A stretch of 64,000 bases of DNA from Palsa-504 sp963806335 (GTDB lineage Bacteria; Actinomycetota; Actinomycetes; Streptosporangiales; Streptosporangiaceae), in contig CAWDXO010000009.1 in assembly GCA_963806335.1 (NCBI GenBank), positions 248,001 to 312,000 of the forward strand, written 5' to 3'. Both the position numbers and the translations under genes were made by a program. Positions 1 to 9,244 of the stretch are shown here, piece by piece. The number at the start of each line of letters is the position of its first letter. Position 1 is the first letter of the stretch. The notes beneath the pieces were generated by a model that worked only from the letters and a program-made list of their open reading frames with translations, was not told where the DNA came from and made no database searches.

Positions 1-1
1 C

Positions 2-1639
2 ATGACAGACCCGCGTGCGGGGCAGCCCGCTTCTGCTGAAGACCTCGTGGATGTCGCGAAACTGGTGACCGCCTACTACGCGGTGCATCCCGATCCCGGT
101 GATGCCGCGCAGCGGGTGTCGTTCGGCACCTCCGGCCATCGCGGATCAGCGTTCACGGCGACGTTCAACGAGGACCACATCCTGGCCACCACCCAGGCCA
201 TCTGTGAGTACCGGGCCAGCCACGGGATCGACGGACCGCTGTATCTGGGCGCCGACACCCACGCGCTTTCCGAGCCAGCCCAGGTCAGCGCGCTGGAGGT
301 GCTCGCCGCCAACGACGTGCGGGTGATGGTCGACGCCCGCGGCGGGTACACGCCGACCCCGGCGGTGTCCCGGGCGATCCTGGCGCACAACGCGTCCGGG
401 CGGGGACCTCGCGCCGACGGAATCGTGGTCACGCCCTCGCACAACCCGCCCGCCGACGGCGGTTTCAAGTACAACCCGCCGGACGGCGGCCCGGCCGGCA
501 CCGACATCACCCGGGAGATTCAGGACCGGGCCAACGACCTGCTCGCTAGCGGGCTCAAGGCGGTGCGCCGCATTCCGTACGCCCGGGCGGTCACGGCCGA
601 CACCACGGAAAAGTTCGATTTCCTCGGCCGCTACGTTTCGGCCCTAGACCAGGTGGTGGACCTGGCCGCGATCAGGGCGGCCGGCGTGCGCATCGGCGCC
701 GACCCGCTCGGCGGGGCGAGCGTGGCCTACTGGGGCGAGATCGGCGACCGCTGCGGCCTGGACCTGACCGTCGTCAACCCCGCGGTAGACCCGACGTTCC
801 GGTTCATGACCCTGGACTGGGACGGCAAGATCCGGATGGACTGCTCGTCACCGTACGCCATGGCCAGCCTGATCGCCCGCCAGCACGAGTTCACCATCGC
901 GACCGGGAACGACACCGACGCCGACCGGCACGGCATCGTCACGCCGGACGCGGGCCTGCTCAACCCCAACCACTACCTCGCGGTCGCCATCGACTACCTC
1001 TACCGGCACCGGGACGGCTGGCCGGCCGGGGCCGCCGTCGGAAAGACCCTGGTCAGCTCCTCGATGATCGACCGGGTGACCGAGGGCCTGGACCGCAGCC
1101 TGCTCGAGGTCCCGGTTGGGTTCAAGTGGTTCGTGCCGGGGCTGCTCGACGGCTCGGTGGCCTTCGGCGGCGAGGAAAGCGCCGGAGCATCGTTCCTGCA
1201 GCTCGACGGCTCGGTGTGGACCACGGACAAGGACGGCATCATCCTGGCCCTGCTCGCCTCGGAGATCACGGCCGTGACCGGGCATTCCCCCTCCCGCCTC
1301 TACCGGGACCTCACCGACCGCTACGGCACGCCCGTCTACGCCCGTGTCGACACCGCGGCCACCAGGGAACAGAAGGAAGCGCTGGCCAAGCTCTCACCCG
1401 AGCAGATCCCGGCCAGCGAGCTCGCGGGCGAGAAGATCATCGCGGCGCTGACCACCGCCCCGGGCAACGACGCCCCGATCGGCGGGCTCAAGGTGGTCGC
1501 CGCGTCAGGCTGGTTCGCCGCCCGTCCGTCCGGCACCGAAGACGTCTACAAGCTGTACGCCGAGTCGTTCCGCGGTCCCGACCATCTCGCCGCGATCCAG
1601 GAGCAAGCCCGGGAAATCATCGCAGCCGCCATCGGCTGA
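2..1639 (+). CDS. pgm: Phosphoglucomutase (alpha-D-glucose phosphate-specific)
   Basis: Interconverts glucose-1-phosphate and glucose-6-phosphate in the cytoplasm, linking glycolysis to glycogen and nucleotide-sugar synthesis. The 545-residue length and domain order fit the bacterial Pgm family. The N-terminal FGTSGHRGS segment is near residue 42. The catalytic phosphoserine loop TPSHNPP lies near 144-150, the metal-binding loop GNDTDADRHG near 302, the sugar-recognition loop GGEESAG near 389 and the phosphate-binding RPSGTEDVYKLY near 509. The ATG is the second base of the window and fits the family N-terminus, so the gene looks complete, although its promoter lies outside. It converges on a small glycogen-binding-domain gene, which suits a role in storage carbohydrate metabolism. 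Confidence 0.95.
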   Translation: MTDPRAGQPASAEDLVDVAKLVTAYYAVHPDPGDAAQRVSFGTSGHRGSAFTATFNEDHILATTQAICEYRASHGIDGPLYLGADTHALSEPAQVSALEVLAANDVRVMVDARGGYTPTPAVSRAILAHNASGRGPRADGIVVTPSHNPPADGGFKYNPPDGGPAGTDITREIQDRANDLLASGLKAVRRIPYARAVTADTTEKFDFLGRYVSALDQVVDLAAIRAAGVRIGADPLGGASVAYWGEIGDRCGLDLTVVNPAVDPTFRFMTLDWDGKIRMDCSSPYAMASLIARQHEFTIATGNDTDADRHGIVTPDAGLLNPNHYLAVAIDYLYRHRDGWPAGAAVGKTLVSSSMIDRVTEGLDRSLLEVPVGFKWFVPGLLDGSVAFGGEESAGASFLQLDGSVWTTDKDGIILALLASEITAVTGHSPSRLYRDLTDRYGTPVYARVDTAATREQKEALAKLSPEQIPASELAGEKIIAALTTAPGNDAPIGGLKVVAASGWFAARPSGTEDVYKLYAESFRGPDHLAAIQEQAREIIAAAIG

Positions 1640-1667
1640 GAGGCCAGCCGGGCCAGCCAGGCCGGGT

Positions 1668-1949
1668 TCAGACCGTGATCGCGACGTCCCGGCCGCTTTG
1701 CGCGGGGATGGTCTCGTCGTCGAACCATACTCCGCCCTCGGCCAGGTAGCGGAAGTGCAGGGTGGTGCCAGCCTGGACGGTCACCGCGGCGCTCCGGGTG
1801 CGGTTCGCGCGGCGGCGCAGCGGATGAGCGAAGGGATCCCACTCGTTGAAGCTGCCCACCACGGACACCGCCGCGGCAGGCTCATCGACCGGCAATGTGA
1901 AGGTGACTCGGACCGTGCCGTCACGCCCAGGCTTAGTTTTCTTGATCAA
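1668..1949 (-). CDS. Small isoamylase N-terminal / CBM48-like glycogen-binding domain protein
   Basis: A 93-residue protein made almost entirely of one early-set beta-sandwich. It contains VSVVGSFNEWDPFAHPL near residues 27-43 and LHFRYLAEGGVWFDDE near 65-80, the signature of CBM48/AMPK-beta-like glycogen-recognition domains. I chose a TTG start because GGAGAGAG lies five to six bases upstream and the conserved domain begins just after it. No catalytic domain is attached, so it probably binds glucan or acts as an accessory subunit; that role is inferred. It converges on pgm with a 28-bp gap. Related stand-alone proteins are common in actinobacteria. Confidence 0.75.
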   Translation of the reverse strand: MIKKTKPGRDGTVRVTFTLPVDEPAAAVSVVGSFNEWDPFAHPLRRRANRTRSAAVTVQAGTTLHFRYLAEGGVWFDDETIPAQSGRDVAITV

Positions 1950-2025
1950 CTGCTCTCTCCACTCTGGAGCTCCAACAACCTGATCGAGGCCAATTATCGC
2001 CAACCCAGGGACCCGGGTCGGTGAT

Positions 2026-2258
2026 ATCGCCGCGTTGGGCCCGGCGTGTCGTTGCGACCAGGCGGGACTGGCGCAATAGTTCACCGGGCCGTAACGCGAG
2101 CCACCGGTCGAACCAGGCCCGGGTGCGCCGGAGCAGATCGATCTGGTGGTTGCGCTCCAGGATCGGGTGTCCCTCCCGGGGTAGACGACGAACTCGTGCT
2201 CGACCCCGTACGCCCGCAGCGGCGGCAGCAGCCTGGCACCCATTTCCAGCTGGGGGTT
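2026..2258 (-). pseudogene. Remnant of an S9-type peptidase/acyl-peptide hydrolase C-terminus
   Basis: Reading the minus strand from about 2258 gives LEMGARLLPPLRAYGVEHEF followed by VVYPG. After a one-base shift in a GGG run the next frame gives EGHPILERNHQIDLLRRTRA and then WFDRWL. Together these match the last roughly 80 residues of prolyl-oligopeptidase-family enzymes, with the catalytic His in EGHP. Nothing upstream (2259-2434) encodes the rest of the enzyme, so this is a truncated, frameshifted relic between phaC and the CBM48 gene. The family assignment rests on motif recall, not a search. Confidence 0.6.
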
Positions 2259-2434
2259 ATCCCCTACGGCACCACGACCCGGCCGGAAGGGGACCTTTGG
2301 CCTTTCGGTTCAGCCAGGCGAGTGCATAGTGTTGCGTCAAGGCAGGTGATCGTTCGTCCTTTACGCGCGGATCGACTCGAAGTAGCGTCGGAGAGGCCAG
2401 TGAGCGGTACTCAAACCCACAGGAGGTCATCGGC

Positions 2435-4147
2435 ATGACCGCAAACGAGACGGCGCGGGAAACCGCGGAATCGGCGGCCGAGGTACTGGCCCCGGACGCC
2501 GACGTCCTCGCGTCGATCGACGCGGCAGGCCTGGGCGAGGCCACGCTCGCGGTGCTGCGGCGCGCCGCCGGGCACCCCACCGCCACCGCGTCCGCCGCGA
2601 TGCGGTACTGGACCAGCATGGCGATGGCCGGGCCGATCGCCACCGCCCGCTGGCTGGGCATCAACGCCCCGCCGCCGGTCCCGGTGCCGGAGAGCGACAA
2701 GCGGTTCGCCGACCGGACGTGGGCGGACAATCCCGCGTTCTTCGCCGTCCGGCAGGCGCACCTGGCTACGTCCCGGCTGGTGAGCGAGCTGCTCGAGGCC
2801 GGGGCCGGGAACGCGACCGATGACGCCAAGGCCCGGCTGGCGACGGGGTTCCTGCTTGACGCGTTCGCGCCGACGAATTTCCTGCCCACCAACCCGGCCG
2901 CGATTAAGCGGGCGATCGAGACGGGCGGGACCAGCGTGGTCGCCGGGGCCACCCACTTCGTCGATGACCTGCTCAACAACGGCGGCCGCCCGCGCCAGGT
3001 CGACACCAAGCCGTTCCGTATCGGCGAGAACATGGCCGCCACCCCCGGCCAGGTCGTGTTCAAGAACGACCTGATGGAGCTCATCCAGTACGCGCCGCAG
3101 ACGCCTGAAGTCCGGGCGGTTCCCGTGCTGGCCAGCCCGCCGTGGATCAACAAGTACTACGTCATGGATCTCGCGCCCGGCCGCAGCTTCCTGGAGTGGG
3201 CCGTGCAGCACGGGCGGACGGTGTTCGCGATCTCCTATCGCAACCCGGACACCTCCATGAGTGGCATCACGCTGGACGACTACCTGATTCACGGCCCGCG
3301 GGAAGCGCTCGACGTCATCACGGACATCACCGGCGCGCCCAAGATCGACATCATCGGGCTGTGCCTCGGCGGGGCCCTGACCGCCATGCTCGCGGCGTAC
3401 CTCACCGAGAAGGGCGATGACCGGATCGGCTCGATCACGCTGCTCAACACCCTCCTTGACTACAGCGAGCCGGGCGTCCTTGGCACTTTCACCGACGAGA
3501 AGACCGTGGCCCGGCTGGAACGGCAGATGGCGGAGAAGGGTGTCCTGGAGGGCAGCCAGATGGCGGGCACCTTCGATATCCTGCGCGCTAACGACCTCAT
3601 CTTCAACTACGTGGTGTCGAGCTGGCTGATGGGCCAGGATCCGCCCGCCTTCGACATCCTGGCGTGGAACGGCGACAGCACCCGCATGCCGGCCGCGATG
3701 CACTCGTTCTACCTGCGCAGCCTGTACATGCGCAACGAACTGGCGGGCGGTGAGCTGGAGTTGGCCGGCCAGCGGCTGGCCCTGTCCGCGGTGAAGAGCG
3801 ACACCTACGTGGTCGGCGCGATCAACGATCACATCGTGCCCTGGCACGGGTCCTACAAGACCGGCGCCCTGATGGGCGGCAGCGTCCGCTACGTGCTGTC
3901 CAGCGGCGGTCATATCGCCGGCATCGTCAACCCGCCCGGCCCTAAGGCCTGGTACGAGGCCGGCGACGACAACGGCAAGGACCCGGAAACCTGGCGCCGG
4001 GCGACCAGCAAGCAAAAGGGCTCGTGGTGGGAGGACTGGACCAAGTGGTCCGACGCTCGTGCGGGCGAGCAGGTCAAGCCACCCGCGATGGGCAGCAAGC
4101 GGTACCCGGCCGTCGGCGACGCACCAGGCGAGTACGTATTCGGCTGA
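2435..4147 (+). CDS. phaC: Class I poly(3-hydroxyalkanoate) synthase
   Basis: Polymerises (R)-3-hydroxyacyl-CoA into PHA at granule surfaces. The 570-residue protein has the PhaC N-terminal domain (WADNPAFFAVRQAHL region near residues 92-106) and an alpha/beta-hydrolase core. The lipase-like box is IIGLCLGGAL, with the nucleophile Cys near 310. The partner Asp is in AINDHIVPWHGS (near 465) and the His in SSGGHIAGIVNPP (near 491). The tail WWEDWTKWSDARAGEQVKPP is typical of PhaC. The ATG follows AGGAGG by eight bases. phaB starts 47 bp downstream on the same strand, so the two form a PHA operon. No beta-ketothiolase gene (phaA) is present here. Confidence 0.95.
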   Translation: MTANETARETAESAAEVLAPDADVLASIDAAGLGEATLAVLRRAAGHPTATASAAMRYWTSMAMAGPIATARWLGINAPPPVPVPESDKRFADRTWADNPAFFAVRQAHLATSRLVSELLEAGAGNATDDAKARLATGFLLDAFAPTNFLPTNPAAIKRAIETGGTSVVAGATHFVDDLLNNGGRPRQVDTKPFRIGENMAATPGQVVFKNDLMELIQYAPQTPEVRAVPVLASPPWINKYYVMDLAPGRSFLEWAVQHGRTVFAISYRNPDTSMSGITLDDYLIHGPREALDVITDITGAPKIDIIGLCLGGALTAMLAAYLTEKGDDRIGSITLLNTLLDYSEPGVLGTFTDEKTVARLERQMAEKGVLEGSQMAGTFDILRANDLIFNYVVSSWLMGQDPPAFDILAWNGDSTRMPAAMHSFYLRSLYMRNELAGGELELAGQRLALSAVKSDTYVVGAINDHIVPWHGSYKTGALMGGSVRYVLSSGGHIAGIVNPPGPKAWYEAGDDNGKDPETWRRATSKQKGSWWEDWTKWSDARAGEQVKPPAMGSKRYPAVGDAPGEYVFG

Positions 4148-4194
4148 TCCTGGCCGACGGCGACCTTCCCTAACCAACGAACGGAGGTAGCACC

Positions 4195-4935
4195 ATGGCG
4201 GACATGAACGGACAGGTCGCGTTGGTGACCGGAGGGATCCGCGGCATCGGGCTGGCCATCTGCGAGCGGCTGATGAACCGCGGCGTCACGGTCGCGGCCG
4301 GCTACTCCTCGAACACCGACGCGGCCCAGCAGTTCGCGGACAAGTACGCCGACCGCGGCGTCACCGTCCACCAGGGCAACATCGGCTCGAACGAGGACTG
4401 CGTCCGCGTCATCGGCGAGGTCCTCGACCAGCACGGGCAGCTGGACATCCTGGTCAACAACGCCGGCATCACGGTGGACAAGACCGTCCGCAAGATGACC
4501 CCGGAAGAGTGGGACCGCGTTATCCACGTCAACCTGTCCGGCGCGTTCTACCTGTCCCGGGCGATCCTGCAGCACATGCTCGACCGCGGCTACGGCCGGA
4601 TCATCAGCATCTCCTCGGTCATCGGCTCGGCCGGCGGGTTCGGGCAGGCCAACTACGCCGCGGCCAAGTCCGGCATGTTCGGGCTGACCATGAGCCTGGC
4701 CCTGGAGACCGCGAGCAAGGGGATCACGGTCAACACCGTCACCCCCGGCTACATCTCCACCGAGATGACCGCGGCCGTGCCCGGGAACGTGATGGACAAG
4801 CTCATCGCCCGCATCCCGGTCGGCCGGCTCGGCGAACCCAATGAGGTCGCCCGGATCGTGGAATTCCTCGCCGACCCCGAATCGGGCTACATCACCGGGC
4901 AGGTCTACCCGGTCAACGGCGGGCTCTACATGTAA
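4195..4935 (+). CDS. phaB: Acetoacetyl-CoA reductase (SDR family)
   Basis: Reduces acetoacetyl-CoA to (R)-3-hydroxybutyryl-CoA with NADPH, supplying the monomer for the PhaC encoded just upstream. The 246-residue short-chain dehydrogenase has the nucleotide motif VTGGIRGIG near residues 10-18, NNAG near 89, catalytic Ser in ISISSVIGS near 140 and Y154-x3-K158 in NYAAAKSG. The C-terminal ITGQVYPVNGGLYM is characteristic of PhaB/FabG. A strong ribosome site (ACGGAGG) lies eight bases before the ATG. FabG-like 3-oxoacyl reductase is the alternative, but adjacency to phaC favours PhaB. Confidence 0.92.
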   Translation: MADMNGQVALVTGGIRGIGLAICERLMNRGVTVAAGYSSNTDAAQQFADKYADRGVTVHQGNIGSNEDCVRVIGEVLDQHGQLDILVNNAGITVDKTVRKMTPEEWDRVIHVNLSGAFYLSRAILQHMLDRGYGRIISISSVIGSAGGFGQANYAAAKSGMFGLTMSLALETASKGITVNTVTPGYISTEMTAAVPGNVMDKLIARIPVGRLGEPNEVARIVEFLADPESGYITGQVYPVNGGLYM

Positions 4936-4939
4936 TGAC

Positions 4940-5914
4940 ATGCGTTACCTGAGCACCGACGCTCACGCGAAGCTCTCCCGGATCGGGCTGGGCACCTGGC
5001 AGTTCGGCTCGAGGGACTGGGGATACGGCCCGTCGTACGCCGGGCAGGAAGCGGGCGCCATCGTGCGGCGCGCGCTCGAGCTTGGCGTCACCCTGTTCGA
5101 CACCGCTGAGATCTACGGTTTCGGGCGCAGCGAGCGGATTCTCGGCGAGGCGATCGGCGATAACCGGGAGTCCGCCTTCCTCGCGACGAAGATCTTCCCG
5201 GTCCTGCCGGTCGCCCCCGTCGTGGAGCAACGCGCCGTGGCCAGCGCGAACCGGCTTGGCGTCCGCCGACTCGACCTATACCAGGTGCATCAGCCCAATC
5301 CACTGGTCCGGGATGGGACGATCATGCGCGGCATGCGCGCGCTTCAGCGGGTCGGGCTGGTCGGCGAGGTGGGTGTCAGCAACTACTCGCTGGAACGCTG
5401 GCGTGCCGCCGAAGAGGCGCTGGGCGACCGGGTGCTGAGCAACCAGGTCCAGTACAGCCTCGTCCACCGCTCGCCCGAGCGCGACCTGCTACCGTACGCC
5501 CAGGCGACCGGTCATATCGTGATCGCCTACAGCCCGCTCGCCCAGGGCCTGCTGTCCGGCAAATACGATCGGGACCGCAGGCCCGCGAACCGCGTACGGG
5601 CGTCCAGCCCGCTATTCCTGCCGGAGAACCTCGAGCGCGCCGGGCCCCTGATCACGGCCCTGCGCGAAGTGGCCGACGCGCACTCCGCGACGCCCGCCCA
5701 GATCGCGCTCGCCTGGGTCATCCACCGGCCCGCGGTAATCGCGATACCCGGTGCGTCAAGCCTCGCACAGCTCGAGAGCAACGTCGCCGCCGCCGAGATC
5801 GAGCTCACCGACGGCGAATACCTCACGTTGCAGGAGACAGCAGCACAGTTCCGGCCGGTCACCGGGCTGCCAGCTGTTCCCCGCCTGGTTCGCGCCCGCT
5901 GGCCAGGAAGGTAG
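4940..5914 (+). CDS. Aldo/keto reductase
   Basis: A 324-residue NADPH-dependent aldo/keto reductase with the TIM-barrel family motifs: IGLGTWQFGS near residue 14, the catalytic Asp and Tyr in LFDTAEIYGFGRSERILGEA near 51-70, Lys in FLATKIFP, and His in LYQVHQPNP. The cofactor-side GVSNYSLERW and the C-terminal AIPGASSLAQLESN are also typical. The ATG at 4940 lies four bases after the phaB stop, so translation is probably coupled. The substrate is unknown. Position in the operon suggests a carbonyl or acyl-derived intermediate, which is inference. Confidence 0.88.
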   Translation: MRYLSTDAHAKLSRIGLGTWQFGSRDWGYGPSYAGQEAGAIVRRALELGVTLFDTAEIYGFGRSERILGEAIGDNRESAFLATKIFPVLPVAPVVEQRAVASANRLGVRRLDLYQVHQPNPLVRDGTIMRGMRALQRVGLVGEVGVSNYSLERWRAAEEALGDRVLSNQVQYSLVHRSPERDLLPYAQATGHIVIAYSPLAQGLLSGKYDRDRRPANRVRASSPLFLPENLERAGPLITALREVADAHSATPAQIALAWVIHRPAVIAIPGASSLAQLESNVAAAEIELTDGEYLTLQETAAQFRPVTGLPAVPRLVRARWPGR

Positions 5915-5950
5915 TGGCGGCGACACGGTACGCGGCGACGCGCTTGGCCT

Positions 5951-5988
5951 GGGGCACGCAGCGGGGCCCGTTCGGCCGAAATAGGTGT
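5951..5988 (-). repeat. Dispersed CCGAACGGGCC element, copy 1
   Basis: On the minus strand a T-containing lead (CTATTTCGG) is followed by CCGAACGGGCC and then CGCTGCGTGCC. The core is identical to copies near 18378, 18415 and 41120. It lies between the aldo/keto reductase and the MDR oxidoreductase genes and encodes nothing evident. Confidence 0.5.
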
Positions 5989-6076
5989 TTAAGAGGTACC
6001 CGGGCGGTGCCGAGGGTACAGCCGGGTGCTGAGATGGGCGGTGATGCCCATCCGACCTCACCCTGGGAGCCGCCCT

Positions 6077-7087
6077 GTGTCACCGATCAACCACCAGGTG
6101 CGGCTGGCCGCCCGTCCGTTCGGGCTGCCCCGGGCCAGTGACTGGGAGTTCACCAGCGAGGACGTGCCGGTGCCCGGGCCTGGGTCGTTCGTAGTGGAGA
6201 TCTCGCACCTGTCCATCGACCCGGCGATGCGGGGATGGATGAACGCCGGCCCCTCCTATATCCCGCCCGTCGAGGTCGGGGACGTCATGCGGGCCGGCGC
6301 GGTCGGTCGCGTCACCGCGTCCGGACACCCCGGCTTCGCCGAGGGCGACTACGTCTACGGCTCGTTCGGCGTGCAGGAGTACGCCCTGTCCGACGGCCAG
6401 GGCGTGAGCATGATCGACACGTCGCTGGCGGAACCCTCGACGTACCTCGGCGCGCTGGGGATGACCGGGCTGACCGCCTACTTCGGCCTGCTGGACATCG
6501 GCCGGATCCAGCCGGGCGAGACGGTGGTCGTCTCCGGGGCGGCCGGCGCGGTGGGCAGTATCGCCGGCCAGATCGCCAAGATCAAGGGCTGCCGCGCCGT
6601 CGGCATCGCGGGCGGGCCGGCCAAGTGCCGCGCGGTGGTCGACGAGTTCGGCTTCGACGCCGCCATCGACTACCGGGCCGGGAACATCCGGCGGGCGCTG
6701 CGCGAGCACGCGCCGGACGGGGTCGACGTCTACTTCGACAACGTGGGCGGGGAGATCCTGGACGACGTGCTGACCCGGCTGGCGCGGGGGGCCAGGATCA
6801 TCATCTGCGGCGCGGTTTCGCAGTACAACGAGACCGCCGTCCGGGGCCCGGCCAACTACATGATGCTGCTGGTGGCGCGGGCGTCGATGACCGGCATGGT
6901 GATCTTCGACTACGCCGACCGGTTCGGTCAGGCCCTCGGCGAGCTGGCGGGCTGGTACCGGGACGGCCGGCTCGTCGCGCAGGAGCACGTCGTGCGCGGC
7001 AGCGTGCGGGACTTCCCCGAGGTGCTGCTGATGCTCTTCGACGGGGCGAACACGGGGAAGATGGTGCTAGCCCTCGACAAGGGCTGA
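6077..7087 (+). CDS. MDR-family NADP-dependent oxidoreductase (alkenal/one oxidoreductase type)
   Basis: A 336-residue zinc-independent medium-chain dehydrogenase/reductase resembling prostaglandin reductase, curcumin reductase and leukotriene B4 dehydrogenase proteins. It has the substrate-side LSIDPAMRGWMN near residue 42, GALGMTGLTAYFGL near 128 and the nucleotide fold VVVSGAAGAVGSIAGQIAK near 150-168. DVYFDNVGGEILDDVL near 216 and a C-terminal GANTGKMVLAL complete the pattern. I chose GTG at 6077 because GGGAG sits seven bases upstream and the residues after it match the family start (INHQVRLAARP). Likely reduces alpha,beta-unsaturated carbonyls. Its 3' end overlaps the convergent TetR gene by 21 bp. 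Confidence 0.88.
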   Translation: MSPINHQVRLAARPFGLPRASDWEFTSEDVPVPGPGSFVVEISHLSIDPAMRGWMNAGPSYIPPVEVGDVMRAGAVGRVTASGHPGFAEGDYVYGSFGVQEYALSDGQGVSMIDTSLAEPSTYLGALGMTGLTAYFGLLDIGRIQPGETVVVSGAAGAVGSIAGQIAKIKGCRAVGIAGGPAKCRAVVDEFGFDAAIDYRAGNIRRALREHAPDGVDVYFDNVGGEILDDVLTRLARGARIIICGAVSQYNETAVRGPANYMMLLVARASMTGMVIFDYADRFGQALGELAGWYRDGRLVAQEHVVRGSVRDFPEVLLMLFDGANTGKMVLALDKG

Positions 7088-7732
7088 GGGCCGCTGGGCC
7101 AGGTCGAGGCCGAGGAGCAGGGCCTCGATAACGGTAATGGCGCGGTCGATGTCGGGGGCGCGATCAGCGATCACGTCGGCGTAGAGGAATCCGTCGCTGA
7201 TCCGGACGATGGCGTAGGCCAGCGTCGGGGTGTCCAGGCCCGCGTCGAACGAGCCGCGACCGCGTTCGAGGTCGATGAGCTTCTCCAGGGCTCCGGCCGT
7301 GCCTGCGTGGACGGTGCTGCGGGGCCCGGTCAGGATGCGCAGCGCCGTTTCCGGATCGGACGCCAGGAAGGCCCGCAGCGACCGGTCCCGCCCGATTCCG
7401 TGCAGCACCCCCCCGATCACCGCGACCAGTCGCGCCGTCCCGGCCAGCTCCGCGGTGGCCCGCACCTGGTCATCGAGCAGGCGGCGGGCCCGCCACCAGA
7501 GCATCTCATCGAGCAGCTGCTCGCGGTTGCCGACCCGCCGGTACAGCGTGGCCCGGGCCACGCCGAGGCGCCGGGCCAGGGATCGCATGTCCAGGCGCTG
7601 GCCGGAGACGAAGACGTCCACCGCCGCCGCGAAGATGCCGGCCGGGACCTGGCCGGGCGGCCCGGTTCCCTCCGGCAGGATGGCGCGGGCGTCCTCGTCA
7701 CCGCTCCGGGGCGCCTGCGGTTCCGCGCTCAT
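7067..7732 (-). CDS. TetR-family transcriptional regulator
   Basis: A 221-residue repressor-type protein. The helix-turn-helix is MRSLARRLGVARATLYRRVG near residues 50-69, followed by NREQLLDEMLWW, the usual TetR junction into the ligand-binding helices. The C-terminal domain is divergent, as expected for an effector pocket. Its ATG shares one base with the stop of the WS/DGAT gene (TGATG), so it is the last gene of the lipid operon running from 11190. It probably controls that operon or the convergent oxidoreductase. No operator could be assigned with confidence. Confidence 0.85.
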   Translation of the reverse strand: MSAEPQAPRSGDEDARAILPEGTGPPGQVPAGIFAAAVDVFVSGQRLDMRSLARRLGVARATLYRRVGNREQLLDEMLWWRARRLLDDQVRATAELAGTARLVAVIGGVLHGIGRDRSLRAFLASDPETALRILTGPRSTVHAGTAGALEKLIDLERGRGSFDAGLDTPTLAYAIVRISDGFLYADVIADRAPDIDRAITVIEALLLGLDLAQRPSALVEG

Positions 7733-9231
7733 CAGCCGGCTGGGCTCTGGCCGGCTGGGTTCTTGTCAGCTGGGTTCTTGTCAGCTGAGTTCTTGTCAGC
7801 TGCGCGCTTCTCGGCGGCTTTAAGCAGGATCGCGAGTTCGTCCACGAGGTAACCGGCCAGCGCATCGAGGTCGGGGACCAGTTCCCGGCAGCTGATTAGG
7901 CCGAAGTTCAGCTGGCCGAGGTATCCCACCAGGGTGATGTTCAGGCCCTGGCCATCGGTGACCACGGACACCGGGTAGTGGGCGATCAGCCTGGCCCCGC
8001 AGAGATAAACGGGGACGTTCGGGCCGGGGACGTTCGAGATCGTGAGGTTGAACGGCGGCAGCCGGTGCAGCACGCCGGTCGCGAACACGACCCGGGCCGC
8101 CCGTGCGGTCAGCGCCGGCGGGTAGAAGTCGCTGATCTGATCCACCAGGCCCTGCGGGATCGCCGCCTGCTGGGCCTTGGCGACCTTCGTCGCGGCGTGC
8201 ACGATCTCCAGCCGCAGGCCCGGATCGGCGACGCTGGTCGGCAGGGTGGCCAGCATCGCCGACACCTTGTTGCCCAGCGCACCCTTGCTGGCCGGGTCTC
8301 GCACCGACACCGGGATCATGGCGACCAGCGGCTGGTCAGGCAGGGCCTCACGCTCGGTCAGCCAGCGCCGCAGGGCGCCCGCGCACATCGCCATCACGAC
8401 ATCGTTGACCGAGACGCCGAAGGCGTTCTTCACCGTCTTGACGCGGGCCAGGTCCACGCTGCGGAACGCGAACCGGCGGTGCGGCGTGATCGGCTTGTTG
8501 AACGGCGTTGCGGGGGCGCGGCCAGGCGTGGTCAGGATGACCCCGCCGTCGCCGCGGTTCAGCCTGAGCATGCCGCCGACCAGCGCGCTCAACGCCGGAG
8601 CCAGGGTCGGCAGGACCTTTACCAGTTCGTTGGTCAGGCGGACGGTCTGGACCGGCCGCCAGGCCAGCCGGCCGGCCGCGATCGCCGCCAGCGCGGGCAG
8701 CGGCGGCGGGCTGGCCGGCTTGAACGGCTTGGCCGCGGGCAGCTCACGGCCTTGTGGCTTCAGGTCGAACAGGACGGTCAGCAGCTCGGTACCGGAAGCC
8801 CCGTCGATCGCGGCGTGGTGGATCTTGGTGTAGACCGCGGCGCGCCGACGGGCCAGGCCGGTGATCAGGTAGAGCTCCCACAGCGGGCGGCTGCGGTCCA
8901 GCGGCCGGGCATGCAGCCGGCTGACCTGCTCGGTCAGCTGGGCGTCCGACCCCGGACGGGGCAGCGCGATCTCCCGGACGTGGTACTCGATGTCGAAGTC
9001 CGGGTCGTCGATCCAGTAAGGCTGGTCCAGGCCGAGCGGGACGTTCAGCAGCTTGCGCCGGAGCACCGGCACGAGCGGCAGGCGTTCGGCCATGACCTCG
9101 GTCAGCCGGGCCAAGGTCAGCGGCTTGGGCGCGCCGCTGGGATCCAGCACGCTCAGTCCCCCGACGTGGCCGGTCGTGTTGGCCGTCTCGAGCGCGAGGA
9201 ACGAGGCATCCAGTCCGGTGAGCTGCTGCAC
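7732..9231 (-). CDS. Wax ester synthase/diacylglycerol acyltransferase (WS/DGAT)
   Basis: Acylates diacylglycerol or fatty alcohols with acyl-CoA to make triacylglycerol or wax esters at the membrane or lipid-body surface. The 499-residue protein starts QQLTGLDASFLALET, the standard family N-terminus, and carries the active-site motif HHAAIDGASG (HHxxxDG) near residue 133. NDVVMAMCAGALRRWL and the C-terminal FNLTISNVPGPNVPVYLCG are further hallmarks. GTG at 9231 was chosen because GAGGAGG lies upstream and the family motif begins at once. The last 20 or so residues are an unusual ADKNP repeat. It sits between a hydrolase gene and tetR in one operon. Confidence 0.95.
   Translation of the reverse strand: MQQLTGLDASFLALETANTTGHVGGLSVLDPSGAPKPLTLARLTEVMAERLPLVPVLRRKLLNVPLGLDQPYWIDDPDFDIEYHVREIALPRPGSDAQLTEQVSRLHARPLDRSRPLWELYLITGLARRRAAVYTKIHHAAIDGASGTELLTVLFDLKPQGRELPAAKPFKPASPPPLPALAAIAAGRLAWRPVQTVRLTNELVKVLPTLAPALSALVGGMLRLNRGDGGVILTTPGRAPATPFNKPITPHRRFAFRSVDLARVKTVKNAFGVSVNDVVMAMCAGALRRWLTEREALPDQPLVAMIPVSVRDPASKGALGNKVSAMLATLPTSVADPGLRLEIVHAATKVAKAQQAAIPQGLVDQISDFYPPALTARAARVVFATGVLHRLPPFNLTISNVPGPNVPVYLCGARLIAHYPVSVVTDGQGLNITLVGYLGQLNFGLISCRELVPDLDALAGYLVDELAILLKAAEKRAADKNSADKNPADKNPAGQSPAG
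7754..7798 (-). repeat. 15-bp coding tandem repeat, three units (ADKNP tail of WS/DGAT)
   Basis: Three consecutive 15-bp units (GCTGGGTTCTTGTCA on the plus strand). The third differs by one base. They encode a repeated Ala-Asp-Lys-Asn-Pro pentapeptide at the extreme C-terminus, after the conserved acyltransferase domain. A degenerate unit follows before the stop. Confidence 0.85.
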
Positions 9232-9244
9232 GTCCCGTTCCTCC

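Noticed and set aside
2411..4177. Minus-strand open frame spanning phaC
   Set aside because: phaC has a ribosome site, catalytic motifs and operon context; the antisense reading has none.
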